A stretch of 64,000 bases of DNA from Tillandsia leiboldiana. Lineage: Eukaryota > Streptophyta > Magnoliopsida > Poales > Bromeliaceae. Below are positions 12,239 to 21,862 of this stretch, piece by piece. Below the pieces are notes generated by a model. It was not told where the DNA came from and did not search any database. It saw only the letters and a list, made by a program, of their open reading frames with translations. Each line of letters opens with the position of its first letter. The first letter of the stretch is position 1. Location: the NCBI GenBank assembly GCA_029204045.2, contig CM055061.1, positions 43,796,977 to 43,860,976 of the forward strand, read 5' to 3'. The position numbers were made by a program, and so were the translations under genes.

Positions 12239-13735
12239 TAATTTAGGAGAAAAGATCCCGGAGTCGAAAATTGTAAGAAAGATACTTCGGACTCTTCCGG
12301 AACGGTTTAGGGCAAAGGTTACCGCCATTGAAACCGTTAGTCATCCGGATGAGATGAGTGTAGAGGAATTAGTAGGTGCTTTGCAAACTTATGAAATGAC
12401 TTTTCCTACTAATCAAGTTTCTTCCAAGTCTTCTTCTAAGCTTACAGGTATTGCATTCAAATCAACAAAGGAAGAACATGGAGAATCAAGTTCCGATGAT
12501 GAAATCTCTTTTGCCGATTTTGAAGAACAATTGGCGCGGATCACAAAGAAATTTCGTCGGAAATTTTGGAAGAATCAAACCGATGGGTCTTCATCCTCGA
12601 AACCTTCTAAAGGATCATCGGGTTCTAAATCCTCTAACCTCAAAAGCTTTGCAAAACCTTCTAAAGAAAAAGAAAAAGATGATTTCGAAGGGGAAATCCA
12701 ATGCTATAGATGCAAAGGCTACGACCATTTTTCAACGGAATGTCCTTCTCCAAAATCATATAAAAAGAAGGCTTTGCAAGCGAAAACTTGGGACGATTCT
12801 ACTTCTAATGAATCGACCTCAAGTAAAGAGGAAAAAGTCGTTGCCTTACATGCTTCTCAAATTCCCTCTTCTAATGTTTGTTTATCATCTTTAATCACTG
12901 ACTCTATTCCTTTAATTTTGCATGAAACATCAACATCCAACGGAGAGTCATCAAGTGAGGGGGAGTCGGACGAAGAAGAACTCGTTGAGGCATATCAACA
13001 ACTTCTTGCGGAATCTAAGAAGATTGCCTAGCATATCAAGAAGTTGAGGAAGCAACGACTTGAGAATCAAGACGAGAATCATGCTTTAAAGATCAAACTT
13101 CATGATCTCGAGGAGGAACGAGAGCTTTTATTGAATAACAATAAAATCCTCCAAGAAAAGCTAAACCAATCGGAGACAAACGCTAAATCATATATGGACA
13201 AGGTTGGTTTCCTAGAAAAACAGTTTGAGGAGATTCATGTCACCAACCAAGTTTTGACCAAGCAAGTTCATGAACTCAAATTCGACATACAAAGGCTTTC
13301 AACCGGTTCCAAGAAACTAGATTGTATGTCCGGATTAGGTCAAACAAGCAAGGTTGGTTTGGTTTTTAAAAAGGATCAAACTGTGCATGCTTCAAGTTCC
13401 ACATTCAAATTGAAAGGAAGAACGTGTCACTTATGTGGACTTGAAGGACATTTGGTGAAGAATTGCCCGAAAAAGAGAAAGAAGAGTCCTTCGGCAACTT
13501 CATCTACGGAGCGAACTCAACGGAATCAAAAGACACATCAAGTCAAAGGAGTTCACTCAACCCACCAAAGGTCCGAGCCACAATATCAATCATACAAGTG
13601 GATCACTACGAGGCAAAGACCTAAGGTGGACCAACAGTCAAAGCGGACAACCCCCAGCCACAACGAATCAAGACAACCCAAAATTCAGCGATTTTGGATT
13701 CGGAAAGGTGATATCTTTCCTTGTCTTAAGTTCTA
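12239..13735 (+). pseudogene. gag: Element A gag, C-terminal part
   Basis: Continues the capsid protein cut at 860. In order: conserved ANLGEKIPE and LPERFRAKVTAIE; an acidic linker; zinc knuckle CYRCKGYDHFSTEC (about 12702-12743); a Lys/Glu-rich coiled coil (about 13050-13310); and a second knuckle CHLCGLEGHLVKNC (about 13426-13467). A TAG at 13029-13031 breaks the frame, which otherwise stays open to a stop right after IFPCLKF. In element C the same IFPCL leads into protease, so A was cut exactly there. An ORF at 12147-13031 starts inside B's LTR and runs in frame into gag, a chance fusion. Confidence 0.85.
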
Positions 13736-13738
13736 AAT

Positions 13739-15324
13739 AGCTTATGACTGTATGTAATGCTTTGATTGGTTTTCCTTTCATATCTTTCTGAATCTCTGCA
13801 TTACATGTTTTCAATGCTCTTTGTTTTTATGTTTTTTTTTTAACAAAAAGTTTTTAATGAACAAGTGCATTGAATAAAAAAGGGCTTCACGGTTATTCAC
13901 TCCAAATTAATTTTATTTGGATTATCAACTTTACTCCATAATCATAATCTTGAAGATACTTCATTATAGGAGTTTTTGATATTATAAGCATCAAATTTTA
14001 GAAATCATGTGTGATCTTTAGATGCTTAATCTATCTCGGTTGTGTGAATTCATTGTGATAAACGTGAGACAACCGATAGACTAAAATTTGGGATTTAATT
14101 CTTTCACGTAAGAGATTGCATTCTTACAAGGGTAATGAAATGATTTGCAAAAGATGTGGAAAGAGTTACATCCGAAAGGAGTGTGAAAACTACCACCACA
14201 TGTCGGAAAGAGCTGCCACCCCGGTCGTCCGGTCTGTGTGTGAAGCTACCACATGTTATGGATGCTTGAAAATTATTTATGAAATTTTGTTTAGTTGAAG
14301 TATTCAGAGATTTAAATTTAAAGCTCTTATTTTGAACAATCTCCTGGTTGGTATAAGGTGGGATAGTTGAAAGATGCTCAAAGAGCCACCCTTCGGTATT
14401 TTAGTGCTTATCTCAAATTTGAAAGGGTAAGAAATCAAATTGATGTCATTTGGAAATCTCTGTAAGTCATCTTTGTACATCCGTTACATCTTGATAGACT
14501 TTGGATCTCAAGATTATTTTTGATGACTTGTGTTTGATGAATATAACATGAAAAACGGTTTATAATGTTTTACCTTTATTTTTCATGATTTCGGAGTAAA
14601 TCTTTTTAATTTTTGTAAAATTAATTGGATTGAATGACATCTATGTGATCTCATATTATTTTCAAGCACTTAAATTGTTTTCTTGATGAAATACAAATCG
14701 GTAATTCAATTATTTCAAAATCTGGATTTGTTTCAAGAAATTATTTGATTTTTGCTTTCTAGTACAGGTACGCAATCTGCATTTTTGTTATATACCGGAA
14801 CTGAGCTTTTATCTCTCTTTCTCTATGAACTAATGCTGTTAGTGATTTCCTTTTGTCTAGTATGTTCACTGTTTGAAAATTTGTGACAAAAAGGGGGAGA
14901 ACAGAAAATAATGATCGTATCACAAAGGGGGAGAACATAAATGCTCAAGACAGGGGGAGAACATGGAACATGGAGAACATGTTAGAGATGCTCATGATAG
15001 GGGGAGATAAAGAAAAGATTGAAAGAGCCGAAAAACAAAAGAACCAAAAGAACGAATCAAATGTAGGATTTTAATTTCTAACGACAAACGTTTGATTTTG
15101 TTTGGAGTTTTGTTTTGCAGGAATTACATCACTTTAAGACTCCAAGTCCTAAGTCATAGAGTATGTTCTAGGACTGTTTGGTTCAAATGTAATTTTGTAT
15201 TTATTGGATCTTTCACGCAAAGAAAATCAATGTTTTGGTGATAACATTGAATTTCGACTTTTTTGGTTTCAGATGAGTGACTTGAGCACTTTTATGTATT
15301 TTTGGGTTTTGTCACGAAATTGCC
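13739..15324 (+). other. Element A 3' noncoding region
   Basis: 1.6 kb, AT-rich, no gene. A block at 14150-14391 matches the 3' noncoding region of element C (17851-18115, minus strand), including GAAAACTACCACCACATG, GGTTGGTATAAGGTGGGAT and AAAGATGCTCAAA. This identifies the stretch as the ancestral pol-to-LTR spacer that remains after loss of pol. Confidence 0.75.
14888..15006 (+). other. Array of extra polypurine tracts
   Basis: Four copies of a purine word: AAAAAGGGGGAGAAC (14888-14902), AAAGGGGGAGAAC (14924-14936), AGGGGGAGAAC (14952-14962) and AGGGGGAGATA (about 15000-15010 at its end). Multiple polypurine tracts upstream of the 3' LTR are a known Sirevirus trait. Confidence 0.8.
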
Positions 15325-15336
15325 AAAGGGGGAGAT
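15325..15336 (+). other. Element A terminal polypurine tract
   Basis: AAAGGGGGAGAT directly before the LTR start TGTTACGG. Expected primer for plus-strand DNA synthesis. Confidence 0.9.
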
Positions 15337-15666
15337 TGTTACGGCATTCTGGTGTTGGCATATTTCGTGAGTCAAGTCAGTGAGTTGAGTCGGAGTCTTA
15401 AAGGGATCAAATTGTCAATCAGCAATCAAAGACTTAGAGAAGATTCAACAAGAGCTCAAGTTGACACTCAGTGTCTTGAGTCTTGAAGATTGAAGTTGAA
15501 GAATTGTGGATCAGTTACATCAATCTCAAGAAGAAAGTATTCAAGAGGATCAGGTATGTTTAACTAAATAAGTGTGGTGATCCGAATACTTTCTTATAGT
15601 GTAGAAACACTTGGATGAACTTTTAATTGCATAAAAATCAAAAACTGGACATGGGACATGTTCAGG

Positions 15667-15890
15667 ATCCGGATCAGACCTTGCAATCCGGATCCCGAAG
15701 GGTACTTGTTCATTGGCAATTTCAATCCGGATCCTAGGCCATTCCGATCCGGATCCCGAACATGGGACTTTGCTGAATTGCATGAACGGTCCGGATCGGA
15801 CCTTGCAATCCGGATCCCGAACCCTTGGTTTTCTGGAATCGTCAATCTCGTTACGACAATCCGGATCGCAGTAAATCCGATCCGGATCGC
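15667..15890 (+). promoter_or_regulatory. TCCGGA palindrome array in A's U3
   Basis: Eight TCCGGA words, most in the wider form ATCCGGATCCCGAA, within 225 bp and ending about 60 bp before the TATA box. Palindromic repeats in U3 are known for Sireviruses. I infer they are transcription-factor sites. Confidence 0.65.
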
Positions 15891-15953
15891 CGTCCTGAAA
15901 ATTTCCAGATAAGGTATGTTTTTGATTCTTATCTCTTTCCAAAGGTTTCTAAA

Positions 15954-15963
15954 CTATAAATAG
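15954..15963 (+). promoter_or_regulatory. TATA box of A's LTR
   Basis: CTATAAATAG, placed as in other LTRs here, followed by the leader. Confidence 0.75.
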
Positions 15964-16213
15964 ACATTTAGGGTTTCTCAAAAACGTGGGAGCTACGGCC
16001 GATCAATTTATAAATCTCTTGAGAGCAACCCTAGAGGCTAGGTTTTTATCGATCTTCTTTATAGCCTCTTTTAGGTCAATTCGATGGTTCTTTCAAGAAC
16101 ATATCTTTTATCGAATTGATCTAATCTTTGCTTAGAGATTTCTTCTACGGTTCCTCATTGAGAATCTAAGCAAAGGATCACCATCGAAGTCAATATTCTT
16201 ATCGACTGAGTTT

Positions 16214-16318
16214 GCGTCGTGGATTCGACGTGGCATCGTGGATTCGGTGTGCTAAAGGCGTTTCGTGGATTCGAAACGTGTGCTCGTGGATTCGAGTGGC
16301 GTTCGTGGATTCGAGCGT
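16214..16318 (+). repeat. Five tandem hairpins with loop TGGATT
   Basis: Loop TGGATT at 16220, 16239, 16266, 16287 and 16306. Stems: CGTCG/CGACG, GCATCG/CGGTGT (two wobbles), CGTTTCG/CGAAACG, GCTCG/CGAGT (one wobble), CGTTCG/CGAGCG (one wobble). Located about 250-360 nt after the TATA box, so in the RNA leader. Confidence 0.7.
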
Positions 16319-16730
16319 GTGCAGTGGACGTGGAAACGGTGGAGCGCGAGGTCCGAAGAAGTTGAAGGAGGGGTTAAATCCGTGGAGACGGTAATCACCT
16401 TGTTATTCTTCTTTTCTTAGTGGATTGTTATTGCGTGGACATCCAACCGGTCAGCGCAAGGTCCGAAGAAGCTGAAGGAGGGGTTGAGTCCGTGGAGTCG
16501 GTAATCACCTTGTTATTCTTCTATTCTTAGTGGATTGTTATTGCGTGTTGGTCCCGTGGTTTTTCTCCTGGATTGGAGTTTCCACGTAAATCTCGGTGTG
16601 CTGTTTTTATTTTCCGCATTGGTTTTTATTTTGCACTGAGATTGAGTTTTTAAGTATTACACCTATTCACCCCCCCTCTAGTTGTTTGATAGTACCTATT
16701 TAGATCCTTCGGGATATATAAAAACCTACA

Positions 16731-16873
16731 CAATCCTCTTCATCCTCTGATTCTGACTCAGCTGGAGGAACAGTGTTTATCTTCTCCTGACTTGCTTCAG
16801 CTTGTTCCTTTTTGACAGATGCTCGAGTTCCCACTAATGCTACAATGAGCGCAATAATCCAAGCGAAAACCAT
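16731..16873 (-). CDS. Element C third ORF, first 47 codons, cut by element A
   Basis: ATG at 16873. A hydrophobic stretch at residues 3-16 (VFAWIIALIVALVG) could be a signal peptide or membrane anchor; then comes a Lys/Gln/Glu-rich segment (VKKEQAEASQEK) and an acidic end (ESESEDEED) where A's LTR starts. It lies after pol and before the missing 3' LTR, the place where some Sireviruses carry an envelope-like ORF. I do not recognise the sequence, so that identity is only a position-based guess. It is preceded by a leader of about 500 nt with GT-AG-like splice signals (GTAAGT near 17290, TTGCTCACAG near 16905) and by the promoter-like block at 17402-17515. It could also be the start of a captured gene. 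Confidence 0.4.
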
Positions 16874-17401
16874 TTTGCTACTCGTGCTCAGACAATAGAA
16901 AAGCCTGTGAGCAACAACTCGAGAACACGAGAAAAATTGTTTATTTTCAAAAATTTCCAAAATTGTACCTAAACAATCATTATCATGTAGAGAGACTAAG
17001 AATCAAATTAGTTTTGCAAAAAGAATTTTAAAAATAGATCAATCCCATGATTTTCAAAAATTCTCAAAATATGCCCTAAAACCGAAATCTTTGAAATCAA
17101 AGCCCAAAAATTCGTTTTTCAAGAGAAAACCTAGCATATAATCAGAACTAATATACCCAGAGTTCTTATTTCAAAAGAAGTTTGATCAAAAACCAATCAC
17201 AAACGAAAAAGATACAAATTTTCTCCCACGTTTTGAGCAAAAACATGAAAACCTGTGCAAAAACGAAGTTTTGATCAAAAGAACTTACTTGGATTTGAAG
17301 AAGATGAGTTGGGAAGCCTCCAAAATCTTTGATTTCTAGAGAGAGAAGGTCTGGAGGCTTAGAAACAAAAGATTGGAGTAAGGAAATTCAAAACCCTTTT
17401 G

Positions 17402-17515
17402 TTCTATATAAAACCCTAGCCGCGGTCCGGACTGCCTAAAGAATCCAGTCCGGATTGACTGCCCGCAGGAATTACCTGCGTTCGGGGTCCGGATCGGCTT
17501 GTCCAGTCCGGACCG
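17402..17515 (-). promoter_or_regulatory. LTR-like internal promoter block in C
   Basis: On the minus strand, four TCCGGA words (about 17511-17425) are followed by TTTTATATAGAAC (about 17402-17414). The order and spacing mimic U3-to-TATA of the Sirevirus LTRs, but the sequence is different from C's own LTR. Suggests a separate promoter for the third ORF. Confidence 0.45.
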
Positions 17516-17850
17516 GCTCCAAACTTTTTCTTCAGAAAAAATTAGAAAAATTCCAGAAAATCCAGAAAAAGATTGTAAGCACTTTTGTGTATCAACTTTA
17601 AATCAAAATCATCATTTCATACAACAAAAAATAGATTATGCAAAATCTATCAAAAATATCCAAATAATGAAACGAAAATTTATAAAAATTAAATCCCTTA
17701 AAGTTGAACAACTTCAATCACATCTAACATGATCTTATGCGTAATGCCTTTAACAAATCATCAATTTGGTAAAGAAAATGAAATACCAAGATCAATAGAT
17801 GTTTGAAATCCCAAATATATTAGATAATGTATCTAGTCAATTTGTTGAAG
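17516..17850. other. AT-rich spacer in C
   Basis: Between the conserved 3' block and the promoter-like block. No gene or repeat seen. Confidence 0.5.
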
Positions 17851-18115
17851 AGAGTGGCTTTTTGAGCATCTTTCATTCAAAATCCCACCTTATACCAACC
17901 TTGAAATTTGACGGAGTCAAGTATTTCAACATGCATTTTATTTAATCAAATTTGAAAAACCATGCTTGGTATACATGTGGTAGCTGCACACAGTACTCGG
18001 ACGACCGAGTTGGTAGCTCTTTCCTCCATGTGGTGGTAGTTTTCACACTCCTCATTGGGATGTAACTCTTTCCACATCTTTTGAGCATAACACTTTTTCT
18101 TTGACTCCCCCTCAA
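17851..18115 (-). other. Conserved 3' noncoding block of C
   Basis: Aligns with 14150-14391 of element A, sharing AAAGATGTGGAAAGAGTTAC, GAAAACTACCACCACATG and GGTTGGTATAAGGTGGGAT. It lies between the pol stop and the third ORF. A purine word TTGAGGGGGAGTC sits at its upstream edge (about 18103-18115). Confidence 0.65.
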
Positions 18116-18451
18116 TTTGCTATCAATTATTTAAGATATAAAGAACTCAACAAAAGATTGATCTCGATTTCATACTCGACTAAATAGTCAAATAAGATAA
18201 AAACTATACCAAGAGATCATTGAGAGAGAAATTGACTTTGATCACTTTAAAAAAAGACTTAATTGACATAAATGATCATTGCATCAACTGAAATATTATG
18301 ATATCTGAAGCATAATAAATTTCTAAACATATAAAAGGATGCAGTTAAAATCAATATAACTAATGCTCAATTAATGTTCTATGTACAAGCATAGGTAAAG
18401 AACAAAAACACAAAAACAAAACCTAACCTAAGTATTGGTTTCAAAAAGAAA
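18116..18451. other. Spacer after pol of C
   Basis: AT-rich, with no recognisable content. Confidence 0.5.
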
Positions 18452-18904
18452 TTATTTCAAGGAAAGCATTCCAATTGCCTTACGCAAATGAATAAAACGT
18501 TTTTGATCCAAAGGTTTTGTTAAAATATCGGCTAATTGATCTTCAGTTGAAATATAGGAAAGTTGAAGAATACTTGATTCAACTAGCTCTCTAAGAAAAT
18601 GATATCTAAGTTCAATGTGTTTTGTTCTTGAGTGCAACACAGGGTTTTTTGAAATGTTTATAGCACTGGTGTTGTCACAAAGAATTATTACCGAAGTTGC
18701 TGAAATTCGGAAGTCGCTCAACACACTTTTCATCCAAATGAGTTGGGTTGAACAACTATCCGCTGAAATATATTCCGCTTCGGCAGTCGAGAGTGCAATG
18801 CAGTTTTGCTTTTTACTGTGCCATGCAATAAGGCAATGGCCAAGATAAAAACATGCACCACTCGTACTTTTCCGATCATCCACAGATCCTGCCCAATCGG
18901 CATC
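18452..18904 (-). pseudogene. Element C RNase H
   Basis: Removes the RNA strand during reverse transcription. Copia motifs DDRKSTSGACFYLG, ALSTAEAEYI, LCDNTSAINISKNP, RTKHIELRYHFLRE and DILTKPL are all present and open. The preceding DADWAG continues in frame across the TGA at 18905. Ends normally at 18452. Confidence 0.92.
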
Positions 18905-18907
18905 TCA

Positions 18908-19840
18908 ATATCCTACAATATCTAGACTTGTTCCCATAGGATACCAAATTCTGAAATTTACGGTTCCTTTGATGTATCGGATGATCCGTTTCACCGCTTT
19001 CAGGTGAACCTCCTTTGGTGCTGATTGATATCTCGCGCAGATCCCAACACTAAAGGATATATCCGGGCGACTAGTCGTGAGGTAAAGTAGACTTCCAATC
19101 ATGCTGCGATAAAGTTTCTCGTCTACATTTTCACTAAGAGATTCACTTCCTAATCCCTTATTGCTAGTTCCCATTGGAGTCGGAAAATCTTTAGAATTTT
19201 CTAAACCGAACTTTTTGACCAACTCCATTGCATACTTGGATTGACATAGATGAATGCCTTCTTCATTTTGTTTTACTTGCAATTCAAGAAAGTATGTCAG
19301 TTCGCCCATCATGGACATCTCAAATTCGCTTTCCATGGTTTCAGTGAATTTAGAAGCATCATTGTCTCTAGTTGCACCAAATACAATGTCATCGACATAG
19401 ATTTGTGCTACAATGAAATTATCCTGATAATGTTTCACAAAGAGAGTCCGATCTGCTCCCCCTCGAGTATAGCCCTTCTCCAAAAGGTGCTTTGTCAACC
19501 TTTCGTACCACGCTCGCGGTGCTTGTTTTAGACCGTAAAGAGCCTTTTTCAAACGAAAAACATGGTTAGGTAGTTTAAGGTCTACAAAACCTTTCGGTTG
19601 AGCCACATAAACTTCCTCGTTTAAATACCCATTTAAAAACGCGCTCTTAACGTCCATTTGAAAGAGTTTTATTTTAAAATGACAAGCAATTGCAAATAAG
19701 ATACGAATTGACTCGAGTCGAGCAACTGGGGCGAACGTTTCATCAAAGTCTATACCTTCTATTTGAGAGTAGCCTTGAGCAACTAAACGTGCTTTGTTCC
19801 TGATGATGGTACCATCCTGATTTTTCTTATTCTTGAAAAT
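18908..19840 (-). pseudogene. Element C reverse transcriptase
   Basis: Copia RT. Motifs: MDVKSAFLNGYLNEEVYV, KALYGLKQAPRAWY and catalytic IYVDDIVFGAT, then LYRSMIGSLLYLTTSRPDIS. The active-site YVDD is intact. Preceded by the linker with the conserved QEELHQFERNKVWELT. Broken by a TGA at 19841 on the N side and at 18905 on the C side. Confidence 0.93.
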
Positions 19841-20479
19841 TCATTTAGTACCAATCACATTGTGTTGCTTCGGAGGCTTCGTTAATTCCCAGACTTTGTT
19901 TCGTTCAAACTGATGGAGCTCTTCCTGCATTGATTCAATCCAGTAGTCATCCTGAAGAGCTTCATCGACGTTCTTTGGTTCTATCATGGAAACGTAACAA
20001 GCGAATCCACAAACCAACTGTCTCCGAGTCCTGACTCCTTCTTGTGGGTCTCCAATAATGTTAGATTCAGGATGATCCTTGGAGATGAGTAACGTTTGAG
20101 GTAATGGAGTACTCGGAGGTACATGAGATGATTCCTGCACATCAGATAAGCTTGAAGAACCATTAGATGCATCATTATTATCGGAAGAATTGTTATGAGA
20201 AGATGCATTTGCAGGAGTATCATCGTCAAGAGAGATATCAGGGGTAGATTTATCAGATGCAAAGTGAAAAGCTTCATCTACTTTAACATTTATAGATTCT
20301 ACCATTGTTTTAGATTCCAAGTTAAATACCGGTTATGCTCTACTGTTTGTAGAATAACCCATGAAAATCCCTTCGTCGCTTCGAGAGTCGAATTTACCAA
20401 GATTTTCGCGATCTCGCAAAACAAAACAGCGACTCCCAAAGATACGAAAATATTTAATATTTGGTTTTCTACAAAACTA

Positions 20480-21397
20480 CAGCTCATATGGTGTATTTAA
20501 TGTTCCCAGGCACAAATACACTCGATTAATTACATAGATTGCAGTGTTCACTGCTTCAGCCCAAAAGTACAACGGTAAGTTCCGGCTATGAAGCATAACA
20601 CGTGCCATCTCTTGTACAACCCTGTTTTTGCGCTCGACTACACCATTCTGTTGAGGTGTATAGGGTGCTGAGAATTCATGCTTAATGCCGTTGGAAGTGC
20701 AAAAATCAATGAACTTAGAATTTATGAATTCTCCACCTCTATCACTTCTAACACGAATGATCTTTTCATTCTTTTCAATCATAATACGATGGCAAATCTT
20801 GAAAAAAGAATCAAACGTATCAGCTTTCTCTTTTAAAAATGCTACCCATGAGTATCTAGAGAAATCATCAACCAATAGAAAAATGTACCATTTACCTCCC
20901 AAAGATGGTTGACGAGTTCGCCCCATTAAATCCATGTGCAATAATTCTAAAGGCCGGTTGGTGCCAACGTGGTTCAAGTTCTTGTGTGCAGTCCTTGATT
21001 GTTTTTCCTTTAAACAACCTCCACACACAATGTTTTCTTTAAGTGAAAGTTTTGGAACCCCCTTGACCACGTCTTTGTTTGAAATTCTAGCAAGTTCCTT
21101 AAAATTTATGTGACCTAGCCTTTCATGCCAAAGTGTTTCATTATTCAAAGAGGCTAAGTTACAGTTTTCAGAAATTTTATTTGGAATAACATAACAGTTA
21201 TTTTCAGATCTAACCCATTTTAAAAAGAAAACATGGTCCTTATCAGTTACAATACATTCGACAGATGAAAAATTAACTGAAAATCCATTGTCGCAAAGTT
21301 GACTAATACTTATGAGGTTAGTCTTAAGGCCTTCAACAAAAAGCACATTATTCAAAACCGGGCCATCTGGAATAGCGATAGTTCCTTTTCCAATAAT
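20480..21397 (-). pseudogene. Element C integrase
   Basis: Inserts the cDNA copy. The HHCC zinc domain shows LWHERLGHINF and CGGCLKEKQ. The DDE core shows Asp in LLHMDLMGR, Asp in VRSDRGGEF and Glu in NGVVERKNR. The catalytic triad is complete. The frame continues without shift beyond the stop at 20477 into PNIKYFRIFGSRCFV, the usual C-terminal Copia integrase motif. Confidence 0.92.
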
Positions 21398-21400
21398 TTA

Positions 21401-21859
21401 AGAAGAACAACCGTCTCCGAAAACTACAAGTCCTCCGGAGATTTTCTCAAGTGTTTGAAAACAGTTTTTGTCACCGGTCATGTGACGGGAACACCCGCTA
21501 TCCAGATACCAAGACGAATTGTCATAAGCATGCAAAGAAGTATGAATGACAAGACAAGGGAAGATTTCACCTCTGCGCACCCAAACCTTTTTGGATTGCG
21601 TCGGTAAAGAATGTGACGTTATTCTCTTTGGTGAAAGTGTCTTGATTGATTGATTGCTTGACATCTTCTTGCGAGGTGAACTACCAAGGCTCTTTTCCTT
21701 TGAAAAGTTTTGCTTTGATTTCCGGGGAATCACCTTTATGGTAGTTGTTGCAAGAGGCGCTTGAGATGAACGTTTCGCTCCTACCTTGCAATTTCTCCTT
21801 ATGTGCCCTACAAAACCACAACGAAAACACACCTTAGTGCTTGACGATCCCGAAGAGGG
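21401..21859 (-). pseudogene. Element C second zinc knuckle and protease
   Basis: Opens with the CCHC knuckle CFRCGFVGHIRRNC and a basic Ser/Lys-rich linker, then VRRGEIFPCL and the aspartic protease signature WYLDSGCSRHMTG, with catalytic Asp in DSG. In Copia elements this enzyme cuts the polyprotein. It ends at GDGCSS with a stop at 21398 in the middle of the protease fold. Same frame as Gag. Confidence 0.88.
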
Positions 21860-21862
21860 TTA

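Larger units (their letters stand above)
1..16730 (+). mobile_element. Element A: Sirevirus-like Copia LTR retrotransposon, pol-less, interrupted by B
   Basis: Bases 1-362 repeat at 16369-16730, so the window opens inside the 5' LTR and the 3' LTR runs 15337-16730. A PBS follows the first LTR and a polypurine tract precedes the second. Between them are only gag (397-860 and 12239-13735) and a 1.6-kb noncoding 3' region; protease, integrase, RT and RNase H are absent. Element B (861-12233) is inserted in gag. Extended Gag with two zinc knuckles and coiled coil, plus several polypurine tracts, fit the Sirevirus (SIRE/Maximus) lineage. The base after the 3' LTR (16731) lies in element C, so A is younger than C. 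The 5' TSD is outside the window; the 3' one would be caatc. Confidence 0.9.
15337..16730 (+). repeat. Element A 3' LTR
   Basis: 1394 bp, TGTTACGG...CCTACA. U3 starts like the LTR of element C (TGTTACGG; GGATCAGGTATGTTTAACTA). It carries a TCCGGA palindrome array, a TATA box and a hairpin array, described separately. Confidence 0.93.
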
